DNA of 64,000 nt from Bog-473 sp963770645 (GCA_963770645.1 CAVYQL010000005.1:124001-188000), one strand, 5' to 3'. Positions 25,764-34,223 are shown, counted from the first letter of the stretch. Numbers and translations are program-made. The notes: generated by a model from the letters alone, not told the origin.

Positions 25764-26204
25764 GCTGGTGCAAAGCTAAGCGGACCTGCCCAGCTCAGAC
25801 GCCGCAACCAACGCGGAACCCGCACCCATCGTCGGATCCAGTACAACCTCATTCGGTCAAGTGTTCAATCCAATGTGCGGACCAATCGACTGGTTGCCCC
25901 ACTTGCGTGACTCCTTGTCCCTTCGGACGAGCGTAAACAGGTCGGCTGGCAACTTCCCGTGCTGCTCGCCGCGGTAGTGGTCTCTGACGAACCAAACGGC
26001 TGGCTTGAAGTTGACGGCGACCCTGGCACGGATGAGGCGGTTCCAGAGAGTTGCCGTGCCCCATCACGCAAAGTCACCAATGCCGAAGGTGCTCGGACAT
26101 GGTTTCCAGGACGCATTGGAGCTGGCGGACCAGGGTTCGACCGAAGGACAGGTCCGGAAAGGGTTAGAGGCTCGGCGATCCAGGAGCGAGACGTTCAGAA
26201 GTAG
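25764..26204. other. Gene-poor segment of the decayed island
   Basis: No intact gene is seen. On the plus strand the frame ending at 26204 gives no recognisable protein. On the minus strand a 68-codon frame (25857-26063) reads like real protein, see the separate entry. Base composition is lower in GC than in the neighbouring genes, and stops occur in all frames, as expected of decayed DNA. Confidence 0.5.
25857..26063 (-). pseudogene. Remnant of an unidentified protein on the minus strand
   Basis: The minus frame between a TGA at 26064-26066 and the stop at 25857 reads like natural protein: TATLWNRLIRARVAVNFKP, then AVWFVRDHYRGEQHGKLPAD, LFTLVRRDKESRKWGNQ, SIGPHIGLNT. The aromatic and charged pattern and the balanced composition differ from the arginine/proline-rich shadow frames typical here. 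There is no start codon and the upstream frame is broken, so it is probably the end of a gene that decayed. I do not recognise the family. Confidence 0.4.
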
Positions 26205-26930
26205 GCGAAGACCAATGAGCACCAGCTGATCGAGGTGTGTGCCGACGAAGGCGTCACCGGAGCCCTTCCTGCTGAGCAACGGCCCTGGCTGCTGCAAGCG
26301 CTCAAGATGATCTGTTCGGGCGATGCCACCGCGCTCGTCGTCCCGAGCCTCGACCGACTCGGGCGCAACCTGACGACTCGGGAGGCGGCGCTTGCGCTCG
26401 CTTGGGACGCGTGTGCGCGGATCTACTCAGTCGACGAGGGCGAGATCGTTGAGATGATCCCGAGGATCCGATGCGCACTGGCATTCGTCAGATGCGTGGC
26501 GTGGATGCACCAGCTCGACCGGGCGCTGATCTCCAAGCGGCTTAGGGCTGGCAGACAAGCCAAAGCTGACAAGGGCGGCTATGTCGGCGGCACGGTTCCC
26601 TACGGCTTCCGCTTGGAGGACGGTCAGGTCATCCAAGACAAGGCTGAGCAGGAAGTCGGTCAGCTCGTCGCCCGGCTTGCTTCGACGGGCGCATCGCTAC
26701 GAACTATCGCAGCGGAGTTGAAGGATCTGGCTACCATCCGAGAGCTGGGGAGAGCTGGCATCCCAATACCGTGCGCCGTATCGCAACCGCGTTCACTGTC
26801 GTCCGGCCGGGGAGGCCGCAGCAAAGCTAACGGTTGGGGGGTCTGCCGAGAGACACCGCCACGGGCCAACTTTCTCGCCCGTATGCGCACGCAGCGCGTC
26901 AGAGGATCCCGAGCGGCCCCGACCGACTGA
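26205..26930 (+). pseudogene. Decayed large serine recombinase (resolvase/invertase)
   Basis: After an in-frame TAG the frame continues AKTNEHQLIEVCADEGVTG, which is the middle of a serine-recombinase catalytic domain, and then VVPSLDRLGRNL, the LDRLGR motif. A typical start of the 'Recombinase' domain (KRLRAGRQAKADKGGYVGG) follows at about residue 115. The first about 45 residues, which contain the catalytic serine, are missing or lie upstream in other frames (26150-26204). The C-terminal half after about residue 175 loses similarity. The protein would be inactive. With the integrase tail, it shows that at least two recombinase types once occupied this region. Confidence 0.75.
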
Positions 26931-27189
26931 CACACCGTGTCCCCTAACTGCAGCTATAGGTGTGATCCGAGTCGGACGCTCGGATGGGCTGACGTGACTG
27001 TTTGGGGCCGTGTCTTTGAGCAACGGTCGATGGGTGGCACTGCGCGCGCCTGGCTATCGCGCCCGGCACCCTCAGGTGAAAGCTTCGTGAGCTGTCCGAT
27101 GCTGCCGGGCGACCTCCTTTGCCAGTGGTTACCTTTAGCGGTGAAGGCCGTCGACCTCATCAAAAACGCGTGTGACCAGGGCGAAGAAC
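26931..27189. other. Intergenic segment with no feature seen
   Basis: I find no gene, RNA or repeat of note here. The short phrase gcggtgaaggccgtcg at about 27137-27152 recurs near 29367-29382, which may be chance or a remnant of a duplicated segment. Confidence 0.4.
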
Positions 27190-27780
27190 ATGATCGTGCA
27201 ATCGAGGCGGGGGCTTGCCTTCGGCCGCGACGTCCTTCCACGTGGTTTCCTGCCCCTGGATGAACCGCCGGGGGCGAACCGAGCTCCAGGCGTACGTCGA
27301 GGCGCATGAGACGGGCCGAGGCATCTGGAAGTGGGAGCACTATCTGCCCGTCTACGAGCATCACTTTCGAGAAGTTCAAGGGCCGTGAGGTTCATGTCGT
27401 CGAGATCGGAATCTACAGGGGAGGCAGCCTCGACATGTGGAAGGAGTACTTCGCTCCGAAGGCCCGCATCTATTGAGTCGATATCGGGCTTGAATGTAAA
27501 GCTTAAGAACCGGGGGTGGATATCTTCATCGGTGATCAAGTTGACTCTGAGTTCTGGAGGCAGTTCATCAGCAACGTCCCCCACATAGACATCGTCATCG
27601 ATGACGGGGGTCACCAGAGGTTCCAGCCGATCGCCACGCTTGAGGCTCTCCTCCCACATATTCGACCAGGTGGCGTCTACGTATGCGAGGACATTGGTCG
27701 TGAATACAATCCGTTCCTCGATTTACGTCTTCGGGTTGTCCCGCGGGCTGCACACATATCGTGCCGGAACGAAGCCATAG
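27190..27780 (+). pseudogene. Class I SAM-dependent methyltransferase, broken by several frameshifts and stops
   Basis: Joining pieces of different frames gives a recognisable methyltransferase. The pieces in order: RRGLAFGRDVLPRGFLP (ATG 27190), then TELQAYVEAHETGRGIWKW (frame of ATG 27260), then KFKGREVHVVEIGIYRGGSL and MWKEYFAPKARIY, then VDIFIGDQVDSEFWRQF, then DIVIDDGGHQRFQPIATLEA, LLPHIRPGGVYVCEDI, and lastly YVFGLSRGLHTY. The motif IGDQ..FW followed by DDGGH and PGGVYVCEDI is typical of macrolide/mycinamicin-type and rhamnosyl O-methyltransferase relatives. At least four frame changes plus two internal stops are needed. The gene is inactive, yet all motifs remain, so decay is recent on an evolutionary scale. 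Confidence 0.72.
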
Positions 27781-28294
27781 ACAGGAATGCCGCCGACGGA
27801 AACTCAGCTAGCACTCAACTCATTCCATTTTTACCCATTTGTCATTGTCATTGAAAAGCGAACTATCGGCTCGACCGGTTGATCAGCCCACGGCGCGGAA
27901 CTGAATGGCAGCCCAAAGCCTTTGGGGAGGCTGCGAGGCGTAGTCCCCAGTTTCCCGGCACCGCTTGACTTACATTGCCCCCTTCGCCGGGACTGGGGGT
28001 ACCACCATGCGGCACGAGCGGGGCACAGGAGCGGTCTCCCAATAGCGGGCCTCCGCTAGGTCGATGCTTGGGCAGTCCTGCGCTTCCTCAGCCTCGATCC
28101 GCACCACCGTTGTCCCCGGCCAAGGTCAACGCTCCTTGCGATTGCGATCTGTTGAAAGGCGTCGGAATCAATCGATCTCGATCAGGACTCCCGAGCACTC
28201 CTTTGCAGACGAAGACGTCTGGCGCGAGGCTTCCAAAAACTATGGACGTCGTCGCCCGGCGCGAGCTCGTTCGACTCCTCGCCGTCCTCTCGCC
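27781..28294. other. 514 bases without a recognised gene
   Basis: The stretch from 27781 starts with an AT-rich piece (tccatttttacccatttgtcattgtc at about 27824-27850 read in short runs) and continues with mixed sequence. Two short frames (27975-28322 and 28064-28354, plus) exist; neither looks like known protein, and they overlap each other and the sulfotransferase end. A plausible reading is remains of a decayed gene. No tRNA, repeat or terminator is clear. Confidence 0.4.
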
Positions 28295-29113
28295 TTACAC
28301 GCTTTCGTCCTCGAACGCGTAACCGGTCAAGACGCTCTGCCTTGCGATGAGTGACTCCACCGTCTGACGCTGTGCCACTGACCAGATGAAGCGATCCCTG
28401 CTCCGCGAGACAGGTCTTTTTACCACCTGGGCACAGTCCCGCAGATAGTCATCGGACACGGTGAGACCGACGAACCCAGATACCTCGCGGAGCATCTGTT
28501 CCGGACGTTCGACGAATTCCTCGTAGCGGAGGTCAAGGAACTCCTCCGGGGCTGTCCACGACCGCAGGTCTTCGACGATTCCGCTCAGACGCGCGTAGCG
28601 CGCACTGACATCCGAGAGATTTGCCCGCTCGACCCCCCGTCGGTGCGTCATGGTTGCGATGTTGTCAAAAGGGTTTCGAACGACGTGAATCAGGCGCAGC
28701 GGAACTCTCACTGTGCGCCGCAGACGATCGAGCAGCTCCGGTCGCCCGGCGAGTCGATTGGTCGCCGAGGCAGCTCGCTTGTCGCCAATAACTCGCAAGC
28801 GGTCCCAACGCCCCTGGTGCTGCCCGGGGATGTCGTAGTCGTAGCCACTCCATTGGTGGCCGATCTCCCCGAACTGTTGGTCGCGCGCCAGGAGGAGCGA
28901 ATACAGTTGATCGCGCCGCAGGCCCAGTTTCACGTACCGCATAACGCCGAGCTCGTGTGCAACGACGGCCTCAGGATGGGCGTTCAGAAGCGCCCCTACG
29001 AGCGTATGGCCACTTCGCGGATAACCAATGAAGAGGCAGAACGTTTCCACGTCATCGAACAGGCGGCGGTGGCGGACGCCGTCAATCGTGGATTGGACGA
29101 TCACCTCGGCCAT
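28295..29113 (-). CDS. Sulfotransferase-family protein
   Basis: A 272-residue protein from ATG 29113, preceded by GGAG at a good distance; ATGs at 29179 and 29194 are possible but weaker. The 5'-phosphosulfate loop appears as FIGYPRSGHTLVGALLNAHP at about residue 25, and the 3'-phosphate region RLIHVVRNPFDNIATMTHR at about 142. It would transfer sulfate from PAPS to a hydroxyl or amine of a glycan, lipid or peptide. It is intact although surrounded by decayed DNA. No PAPS synthesis genes are in the window. Confidence 0.82.
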   Translation of the reverse strand: MAEVIVQSTIDGVRHRRLFDDVETFCLFIGYPRSGHTLVGALLNAHPEAVVAHELGVMRYVKLGLRRDQLYSLLLARDQQFGEIGHQWSGYDYDIPGQHQGRWDRLRVIGDKRAASATNRLAGRPELLDRLRRTVRVPLRLIHVVRNPFDNIATMTHRRGVERANLSDVSARYARLSGIVEDLRSWTAPEEFLDLRYEEFVERPEQMLREVSGFVGLTVSDDYLRDCAQVVKRPVSRSRDRFIWSVAQRQTVESLIARQSVLTGYAFEDESV

Positions 29114-29194
29114 GTGTCTCGCTCCGACCGGGTCTGACAAACCGGATTCGGTCCCGGGCGCCTGATTCCTACGTTTCATGGGCGCGGGGCCCAT

Positions 29195-29609
29195 GATTCG
29201 CCGGATAGCGCGTGTACTTCGGCCGAAGTTCGATCATGGCTCCGAGGAAAGACGCACCCGGACGCCAGCGAAGTCCGGTTACGGCCTGACCGATGACTGT
29301 TGTACGGACTGGCCGACACGATGGCGACGTGATGAAGGTGCGGTTCTTTCCACCCAGATGGGCCTTGCGGTGAAGGCCGTCGTAGGAGCCGCGCAGCATC
29401 ACAGTCCTGTCGTGGCACGACTCCCGAGCAACGAGATCGGGCTCCACGACGTGACGAGTGCCAATCCAGCCGACTGCTCCCGCCTGACAAGGGTGTGCCA
29501 GGAACCCACGCAACTGGGTCGCTCAGTTCGGCATGTGAAACGTAGGAGGCGTTCACCGAGTTCCCGAGATTCGGGCAGTGGGACGAGGTGGAAGAAGGTT
29601 CGCTGGCCC
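29195..29609. other. Segment without a recognised gene
   Basis: Several overlapping arginine/serine-rich frames exist on both strands but none shows a domain or a ribosome site. The minus strand downstream of the small exported ORF may hold its frameshifted continuation. No RNA gene or repeat is visible except the 16-base phrase shared with 27137-27152. Confidence 0.4.
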
Positions 29610-29789
29610 TCAGCGCGACCCCGATCCGACTATCCCACTCGCCAAACACGGTGGCCCGGGCATCCATCGAGGCAGGCGGGCGCTCATCCCCTCGATGCCC
29701 GTGTAGGCCTTTGCCGCCGCCGCCATCGCCGGGGGGACAAGGACCATGGCAAGCAGGACGCCCACGACGATCCAACCGCCTCGGGACAT
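29610..29789 (-). CDS. Small exported protein or broken exported-protein gene with a signal peptide
   Basis: The 59-codon frame starts MSRGGWIVVGVLLAMVLVPP and continues AMAAAAKAYTGIEG: a positively charged start, a hydrophobic core and an AMA-A cleavage site, i.e. a signal peptide. Short exported proteins with this kind of start followed by a conserved beta-rich domain are common in this bacterial group. After TGIEG the sequence becomes arginine/proline-rich and stops, whereas the other two frames carry better-looking protein, so a frameshift probably ended a longer gene. A strong GAAAGGAG site lies 24 bases before the ATG, but only 7 before a GTG in another frame. Confidence 0.45.
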   Translation of the reverse strand: MSRGGWIVVGVLLAMVLVPPAMAAAAKAYTGIEGMSARLPRWMPGPPCLASGIVGSGSR

Positions 29790-29931
29790 GTTCTTGATTC
29801 TGGGACACGGTGTCTCCTTTCAACACAGGCCAGCGTCCGCTGGTCGAGTGATGTGAAACCAAGAGCCCCCACTCATGGATGCATGCCCTCGAATCGCTGG
29901 GGAATGAATGCCCCGCCCCCGCCCTCCTCTC

Positions 29932-30161
29932 TTAGGAGCGCAGGACCAGGATAGGCGCCGCGATCACGCCCGTCGCCCGCCCGCCGGCTGCGATCGCCGC
30001 GTCGGCCACCACCCCCATGAGCCCGACCGAGGCACCGCCGTAGACGAGCCCGATGCCGCGCTGGGCGAGGGCGGCGCCCAACTCGCGGGCCGCCTCGGCG
30101 AACTCGGGGTCCGCGCCCGGCTCGAGCCGCAGAAGACGCAGACATTGCCGATATCGCTCAC
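29932..30161 (-). pseudogene. LOG-family (TIGR00730) Rossmann protein, frameshifted and truncated
   Basis: The GTG at 30161 starts SDIGNVCVFCGSS, the typical N terminus of LOG-family nucleoside-monophosphate phosphoribohydrolases. The frame is then lost by a missing base in the run around 30110-30115 (expected cccgggc, seen ccgggc). In the next frame it continues with ADPEFAEAARELGAALAQ and RGIGLVYGGASVGLMGVVAD, then ends abruptly at about GGRATGVI. The remaining about 120 residues with the PGGxGTxxE active-site motif are absent. Start GTG overlaps the stop of the upstream drug exporter as GTGA. The break at about 29950 marks the right edge of the decayed island. Confidence 0.78.
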
Positions 30162-31633
30162 ACAGGACTGCTTTCGGGCACTCGAACCGCGTCGGGCACG
30201 ACGGGAGCGACGCGCCGACGGCGCGGGCGACGCACGATGGTCTCGGCGGCGTCGCTGTCGTGGATCGTGAGGGAGAAGAAGACGGCGACCAACGCGAAGC
30301 AGGCAGCCGTGAGGAAGGCCAGGTGGTAGGCCGTGATGTCGGGCGAACCTGTTCCGCCGCTCGCTTCCGCCGAACCGACGCCGATCAGCACCGTCGAGAG
30401 GACCGCGACCCCGGTCGCACTCCCGACTTGGCGCATTGTGTTGAAGAACGTCGAGGCACGACCCATCGACTCGGCCGAGATCATGGCAAAGGACGCAGCC
30501 TGGTTCGGGACCATGACCTGCGCCATCATCCAGCCCAGCAGGAACATGACGCCACGGATGAGCCACAGGTTCGTCGTCAGCGTGACCTGCGTCCCGAGCA
30601 GCAAGCCCAGAGCCAGTCCGATCAGACCGCCGCTGATGTGGCGCCGCGGCCCGATCCGCGGGTAGATCAACCGGCTGGCGAATTGCGCGCCGAGCATGAC
30701 TCCGAACGCTTCGGGGAAGGTCGAGAGTCCCGACTGCAGTGCGGAGAGTCCGCGCGCGTCCTGGAAGTAGAGGGGAACGAGGTACAACGTGCCCAAGAAG
30801 GCCGCCGCGACGAGGAACATCACGACATTGGTCGAGCGGAACAGCCGCCCCTTGAGCAGCCGCAGGTCGACGAGCGGCCGGGTCGTGCGCAATTCGATCA
30901 TTACGAAGACGGCGAGCAGAGCGAGGCCGACGACGCAGCTCGCGACGACCTCGGGCGAGGACCATGATTCCAAGGGGCCCTCCGACACCCCGTACATGAG
31001 GAGCCCAAGACCGGCGCCGCCCAGGACGAACCCGGGCACGTCGAGCCGCCCGGCGTCAATGGTTCCCGTTTGCTCGAGGAACAGCGCGCCGAAGACGATG
31101 GCGACGATGCCGATCGGCAGGTTCACGAAGAAGACCCACCGCCAGCTGAAGCTCGTCACCAGGAAACCACCCAGCACGGGGCCGAGGGCGGGAGCCAGGG
31201 TGGTGGGCACCGTCAGGATGCTGGCGGCGCGCACGCGCTCCGCTGGCGGGAAGACTCGGTACAGCATCGCCATTCCGACCGGCGCCATCATCCCGCCACC
31301 GGCACCCTGCAGGATGCGGAACAGGACGAGCTCGGTCATGTTCTGCGCCAGCCCGCACAGGACAGAGCCCGCGGTGAAGACGGCGATGGCGATGAGCAGC
31401 ACGCGCTTGCCGCCGAAGCGGTCGCCCAGCCAGCCCGAGGCGGGAATGAACACGGCCAGGCTGACCAGGTACGCGATCACGATGCCGTCGACCGCAGTCG
31501 GTGCGACATGAAAGTCGCGGCCGATCGTCGGCAGGGCCACGTTCACGATCGTGATGTCCATGATGTTCATGAACATGGCGGACACGAAGACGGTGCCGAC
31601 GACGATCTTCTGGTTGAGGCGGGGTCTGACCAC
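30158..31633 (-). CDS. DHA2-type MFS drug exporter (EmrB/QacA family)
   Basis: A 491-residue membrane protein with about 14 predicted helices. Motif A appears as GWLGDRFGGKRVLL after helix 2, and motif C-like ALGPVLGGFLV lies in helix 5. The N-terminal basic residues and the proline-rich C-terminal end are cytoplasmic. It exports hydrophobic compounds by proton antiport; substrate unknown. It is the upstream gene of the LOG remnant and diverges from the DUF3089 gene. No TetR or MarR regulator lies next to it. A second exporter of the same type lies at 34204-35865 with similar layout. Confidence 0.9.
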   Translation of the reverse strand: MVRPRLNQKIVVGTVFVSAMFMNIMDITIVNVALPTIGRDFHVAPTAVDGIVIAYLVSLAVFIPASGWLGDRFGGKRVLLIAIAVFTAGSVLCGLAQNMTELVLFRILQGAGGGMMAPVGMAMLYRVFPPAERVRAASILTVPTTLAPALGPVLGGFLVTSFSWRWVFFVNLPIGIVAIVFGALFLEQTGTIDAGRLDVPGFVLGGAGLGLLMYGVSEGPLESWSSPEVVASCVVGLALLAVFVMIELRTTRPLVDLRLLKGRLFRSTNVVMFLVAAAFLGTLYLVPLYFQDARGLSALQSGLSTFPEAFGVMLGAQFASRLIYPRIGPRRHISGGLIGLALGLLLGTQVTLTTNLWLIRGVMFLLGWMMAQVMVPNQAASFAMISAESMGRASTFFNTMRQVGSATGVAVLSTVLIGVGSAEASGGTGSPDITAYHLAFLTAACFALVAVFFSLTIHDSDAAETIVRRPRRRRVAPVVPDAVRVPESSPV

Positions 31634-31814
31634 GGAGGGCTTTCTTTCGGTGCGTCCGGACCGGGCGGCGTGACGAGTCGGCGTCGCGTCCGGGTTCCAC
31701 CTGTGACCCTATGCGGTCGCCGATCGGTCCCACGACCCAGTGCCCCCATGTGCGGTGACAGATCGCCTACCGTCTCCCGCGATGTTGGCGGGTCGGGCGC
31801 CTCGAGAACGGAGG

Positions 31815-33008
31815 ATGACAGTGGTCAGCCGAAGCGGAACGGGACACCGTTACCCAGGTGGGACGTTCGCCAGCGCGTTGCTCGCCGCCACGACGGTGAG
31901 CTTGTTCGTCGTGGCGGGTTCGTCGGCGGTGTCCGCACCCGCGGGCGCCGCGGCGCGGCCAGTGCGGGCCACGTCGGGGACCGTGTGGCTCTGCCGACCG
32001 GGCCAGTCCGGCGACCCATGCGCCTTTCCCCGTCGCGCGACGAGCGTGACCGGGAGCGCGAGCACGAGCACCGTGCTTGCGGTGACCACGCGCTCTGCGC
32101 TTCGCTACGACTGTTTCTACGTGTACCCGACCGTCTCCACCGAATCGGGGACGAACGCAAACCTCACGGTGCAGCCGGCGGAGACGGCGGCCGCCTTTGC
32201 CCAGGCGTCGCGCTTCTCCCAGGTGTGCAACGTGTGGGCGCCGATGTACCGCCAGGCGACGTCGGGGGCGTTGGCCAAAGGTGAGGCGACAAACCCCGCC
32301 GTTATCGCCACGGCCTATGACAGTTTGCTGGCGGCCTGGAAGGACTACCTCGCCCACGACAACAACGGCCGGCCGATCGTCTTCATTGGCCACTCGCAGG
32401 GCGCCGCCATGCTCATCAAACTCCTGGAGGCCCAGGTCGACCCCTCGCCGCGCCTCCGCAAGCTCATGGTCTCGGCCGTCATCCTGGGTGGCAACGTCCA
32501 GGTGCCAACAGGCAAGACCGTCGGTGGCAGCTTCAAGAACATCCCGACCTGCGGCTCGGCGTCGCAGACGGGTTGCGTCATTGCCTACTCGAGTTTCGGG
32601 TCGACACCTCCGGTCAACTCGTTCTTCGCCCGCCCTGGTCAAGGCGTCAGCCTGCAATCGGGGCAGACGAGCACGACCGGCCAACAGGTGGCGTGCGTCA
32701 ACCCGGTCACCTTCTCGTCGACGGTGGGAGGCCTGCAGCCCTACTTCCCTACGGCGACCGCCAAGACGAAGGGCGTGCGGGTGCAGACCCCCTGGGTGAC
32801 GTTCCCCGGTCTCTACACCGCCCAGTGCGTACAGAGCGGCGGTGCCTCGTGGTTGCAGGTCGACACGAACGTGGCAGCAGGCGACCCCCGCCCGACGGTC
32901 TCCCAACCCCTCGGACCAGCCTGGGGCTACCACCTCGATGACGTCAACCTGGCCCTGGGCAACCTGGTCGTCGACGTCTCCCAGGAGGAGGCCTCCTACC
33001 ACCGGTGA
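31815..33008 (+). CDS. Exported DUF3089 alpha/beta hydrolase (lipase-like)
   Basis: About 397 residues. The N terminus is a signal peptide (basic start, then FASALLAATTVSLFVVAG, then a small-residue cleavage region SAPAGAAA). DUF3089 features: FYVYPTV at about 100, VCNVWAPMYRQ at about 138, and the nucleophile elbow FIGHSQGAAML at about 190. Cysteine pairs (VWLCRPG...DPCAFP; PTCGS...GCVIAY) suit disulfides outside the cell. ATG 31815 and GTG 31821 are both possible; the GTG has the better spacing to GGAGG. Probably a secreted or surface esterase. It has no obvious operon partner. Confidence 0.86.
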   Translation: MTVVSRSGTGHRYPGGTFASALLAATTVSLFVVAGSSAVSAPAGAAARPVRATSGTVWLCRPGQSGDPCAFPRRATSVTGSASTSTVLAVTTRSALRYDCFYVYPTVSTESGTNANLTVQPAETAAAFAQASRFSQVCNVWAPMYRQATSGALAKGEATNPAVIATAYDSLLAAWKDYLAHDNNGRPIVFIGHSQGAAMLIKLLEAQVDPSPRLRKLMVSAVILGGNVQVPTGKTVGGSFKNIPTCGSASQTGCVIAYSSFGSTPPVNSFFARPGQGVSLQSGQTSTTGQQVACVNPVTFSSTVGGLQPYFPTATAKTKGVRVQTPWVTFPGLYTAQCVQSGGASWLQVDTNVAAGDPRPTVSQPLGPAWGYHLDDVNLALGNLVVDVSQEEASYHR

Positions 33009-33067
33009 GGTCACCGGGGTCGGTGCGACCCCAAGAACGCGAGCGGCCGCAGTCGTAGACTCCGGCG

Positions 33068-33841
33068 ATGGTCAAAGTCATCGCGGTCGCCAACCAGAAG
33101 GGCGGCGTCGCCAAGACGACCACCGTGCAGTCGCTCGGTGTCGCACTGGCGGAGCAAGGGCGCCACGTCCTCGTGGTGGACCTCGACCCGCAGGCGTGTC
33201 TGACCTATTCACTGGGCTTCGATCCGGACAACCTCTCGTCCTCGCTCCACGACGTGCTGGTCCGCCGGGCGCGCATCGCCGAGGTGATTCAGGACGTACC
33301 CGGGATGTCGGGACTGTCGGTGGTGCCGGCGACGATCGACCTCGCCGGCGCCGAGGTGCACCTGTTGAGCCGCACCGGTCGTGAGCACGTCCTTGCCAAC
33401 GCGCTCCTTCCTGTGCTCGACGAATACGACATCGTGCTCATCGACTGCCCACCCTCGCTCGGCGTGCTCACGATCAACGGGCTCACCGCCGCCGAGGCGG
33501 TCATCGTGCCGATGCAGTGCGAGGCGCTGAGCAATCGTGGCGTCGGCCAGCTCCTCGAGACGATCGAGGACGTCCGCCAGTTCGCCAACGAGAAGTTGCG
33601 GGTGCTCGGGGTGATCGCCACCATGTTCGACAGCCGGACCACATTGGCGCGTCAGGTGTTGTGCGAAGTGGGGGAGCGCTACGGCCTTCTGGTCTTCGAT
33701 CCACCTGTCCCGAAGTCGGTGCGCTTTGCCGAGGCACCCGGTTTCGGTCGTTCGGTGCTACAGCATGCACCTGCCTCCGCGGGCGCCGTGGCGTATCGCT
33801 CGCTGTCCACGCGCGTCTACGACGCCATGGTGAGCGCCTGA
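33068..33841 (+). CDS. ParA-family ATPase (orphan)
   Basis: A 257-residue protein of the ParA/MinD family. The deviant Walker A motif is QKGGVAKTTTVQSLG, the Walker A' segment is VVDLDPQACLTY, and the Walker B region is DIVLIDCPPSLGVLTING. It positions cargo such as DNA, chemoreceptors or carboxysomes on the nucleoid. No ParB or parS-like repeat lies nearby, so it is probably not the chromosomal Soj. It is followed by a small zinc-ribbon protein one base after its stop, so the two are linked by translation. Confidence 0.9.
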   Translation: MVKVIAVANQKGGVAKTTTVQSLGVALAEQGRHVLVVDLDPQACLTYSLGFDPDNLSSSLHDVLVRRARIAEVIQDVPGMSGLSVVPATIDLAGAEVHLLSRTGREHVLANALLPVLDEYDIVLIDCPPSLGVLTINGLTAAEAVIVPMQCEALSNRGVGQLLETIEDVRQFANEKLRVLGVIATMFDSRTTLARQVLCEVGERYGLLVFDPPVPKSVRFAEAPGFGRSVLQHAPASAGAVAYRSLSTRVYDAMVSA

Positions 33842-33842
33842 C

Positions 33843-34223
33843 GTGGCGGCTGCGCGCGGAGACAAGGCCCCTGACCCGCTCGGCAAGCGGGCCCTCTTCT
33901 GGGTCCCCGAGTCGAGCGGCCGGGGTCCGGTGAGCGCGGGGGGAACGATCTCGCTCCCCGCCGGCAAGCGTGCCTTGTTCTCGGGTGCTCCGATAGATCC
34001 GGACGACCTCGTTGCCGTCTCGGGTAACCCGTTGGCCGCGAGGGGAGCCGTCACCGTCGAGTGCCAGCGGTGCGGCCAGACCTCGCGTGTCGGCGCCCTG
34101 GACCTGCTGATCTTCCAGTTTCCGCTCGGATTCTGGCGGCCACGTCGTCGCTTCGACCATCGCATGACCTGCCCGTCGTGCCGCAAGCGGGCCTGGTGCA
34201 GCGTTACCCTTCGCCGGGGCTGA
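33843..34223 (+). CDS. Small zinc-ribbon protein coupled to ParA
   Basis: A 126-residue protein starting at a GTG one base after the ParA stop. The first half has a duplicated motif, LGKRALFWVPE and AGKRALFSGAP, about 30 residues apart. The second half holds two CxxC pairs, VECQRCGQTSR and MTCPSCRKRAW, which together would bind one zinc ion; between them is an aromatic LIFQFPLGFWRPRRRFDHR. The end overlaps the convergent exporter by 20 bases. I do not recognise a characterised family. Because of the coupling with ParA, it is a candidate cargo adaptor or regulator of that ATPase. Confidence 0.7.
   Translation: MAAARGDKAPDPLGKRALFWVPESSGRGPVSAGGTISLPAGKRALFSGAPIDPDDLVAVSGNPLAARGAVTVECQRCGQTSRVGALDLLIFQFPLGFWRPRRRFDHRMTCPSCRKRAWCSVTLRRG

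Noticed and set aside
27137..29382. 16-base phrase gcggtgaaggccgtcg shared by 27137-27152 and 29367-29382 as island attachment repeats
   Set aside because: The phrase is short, made of common codon-like triplets, and does not match a tRNA end. Chance is the simpler reading.
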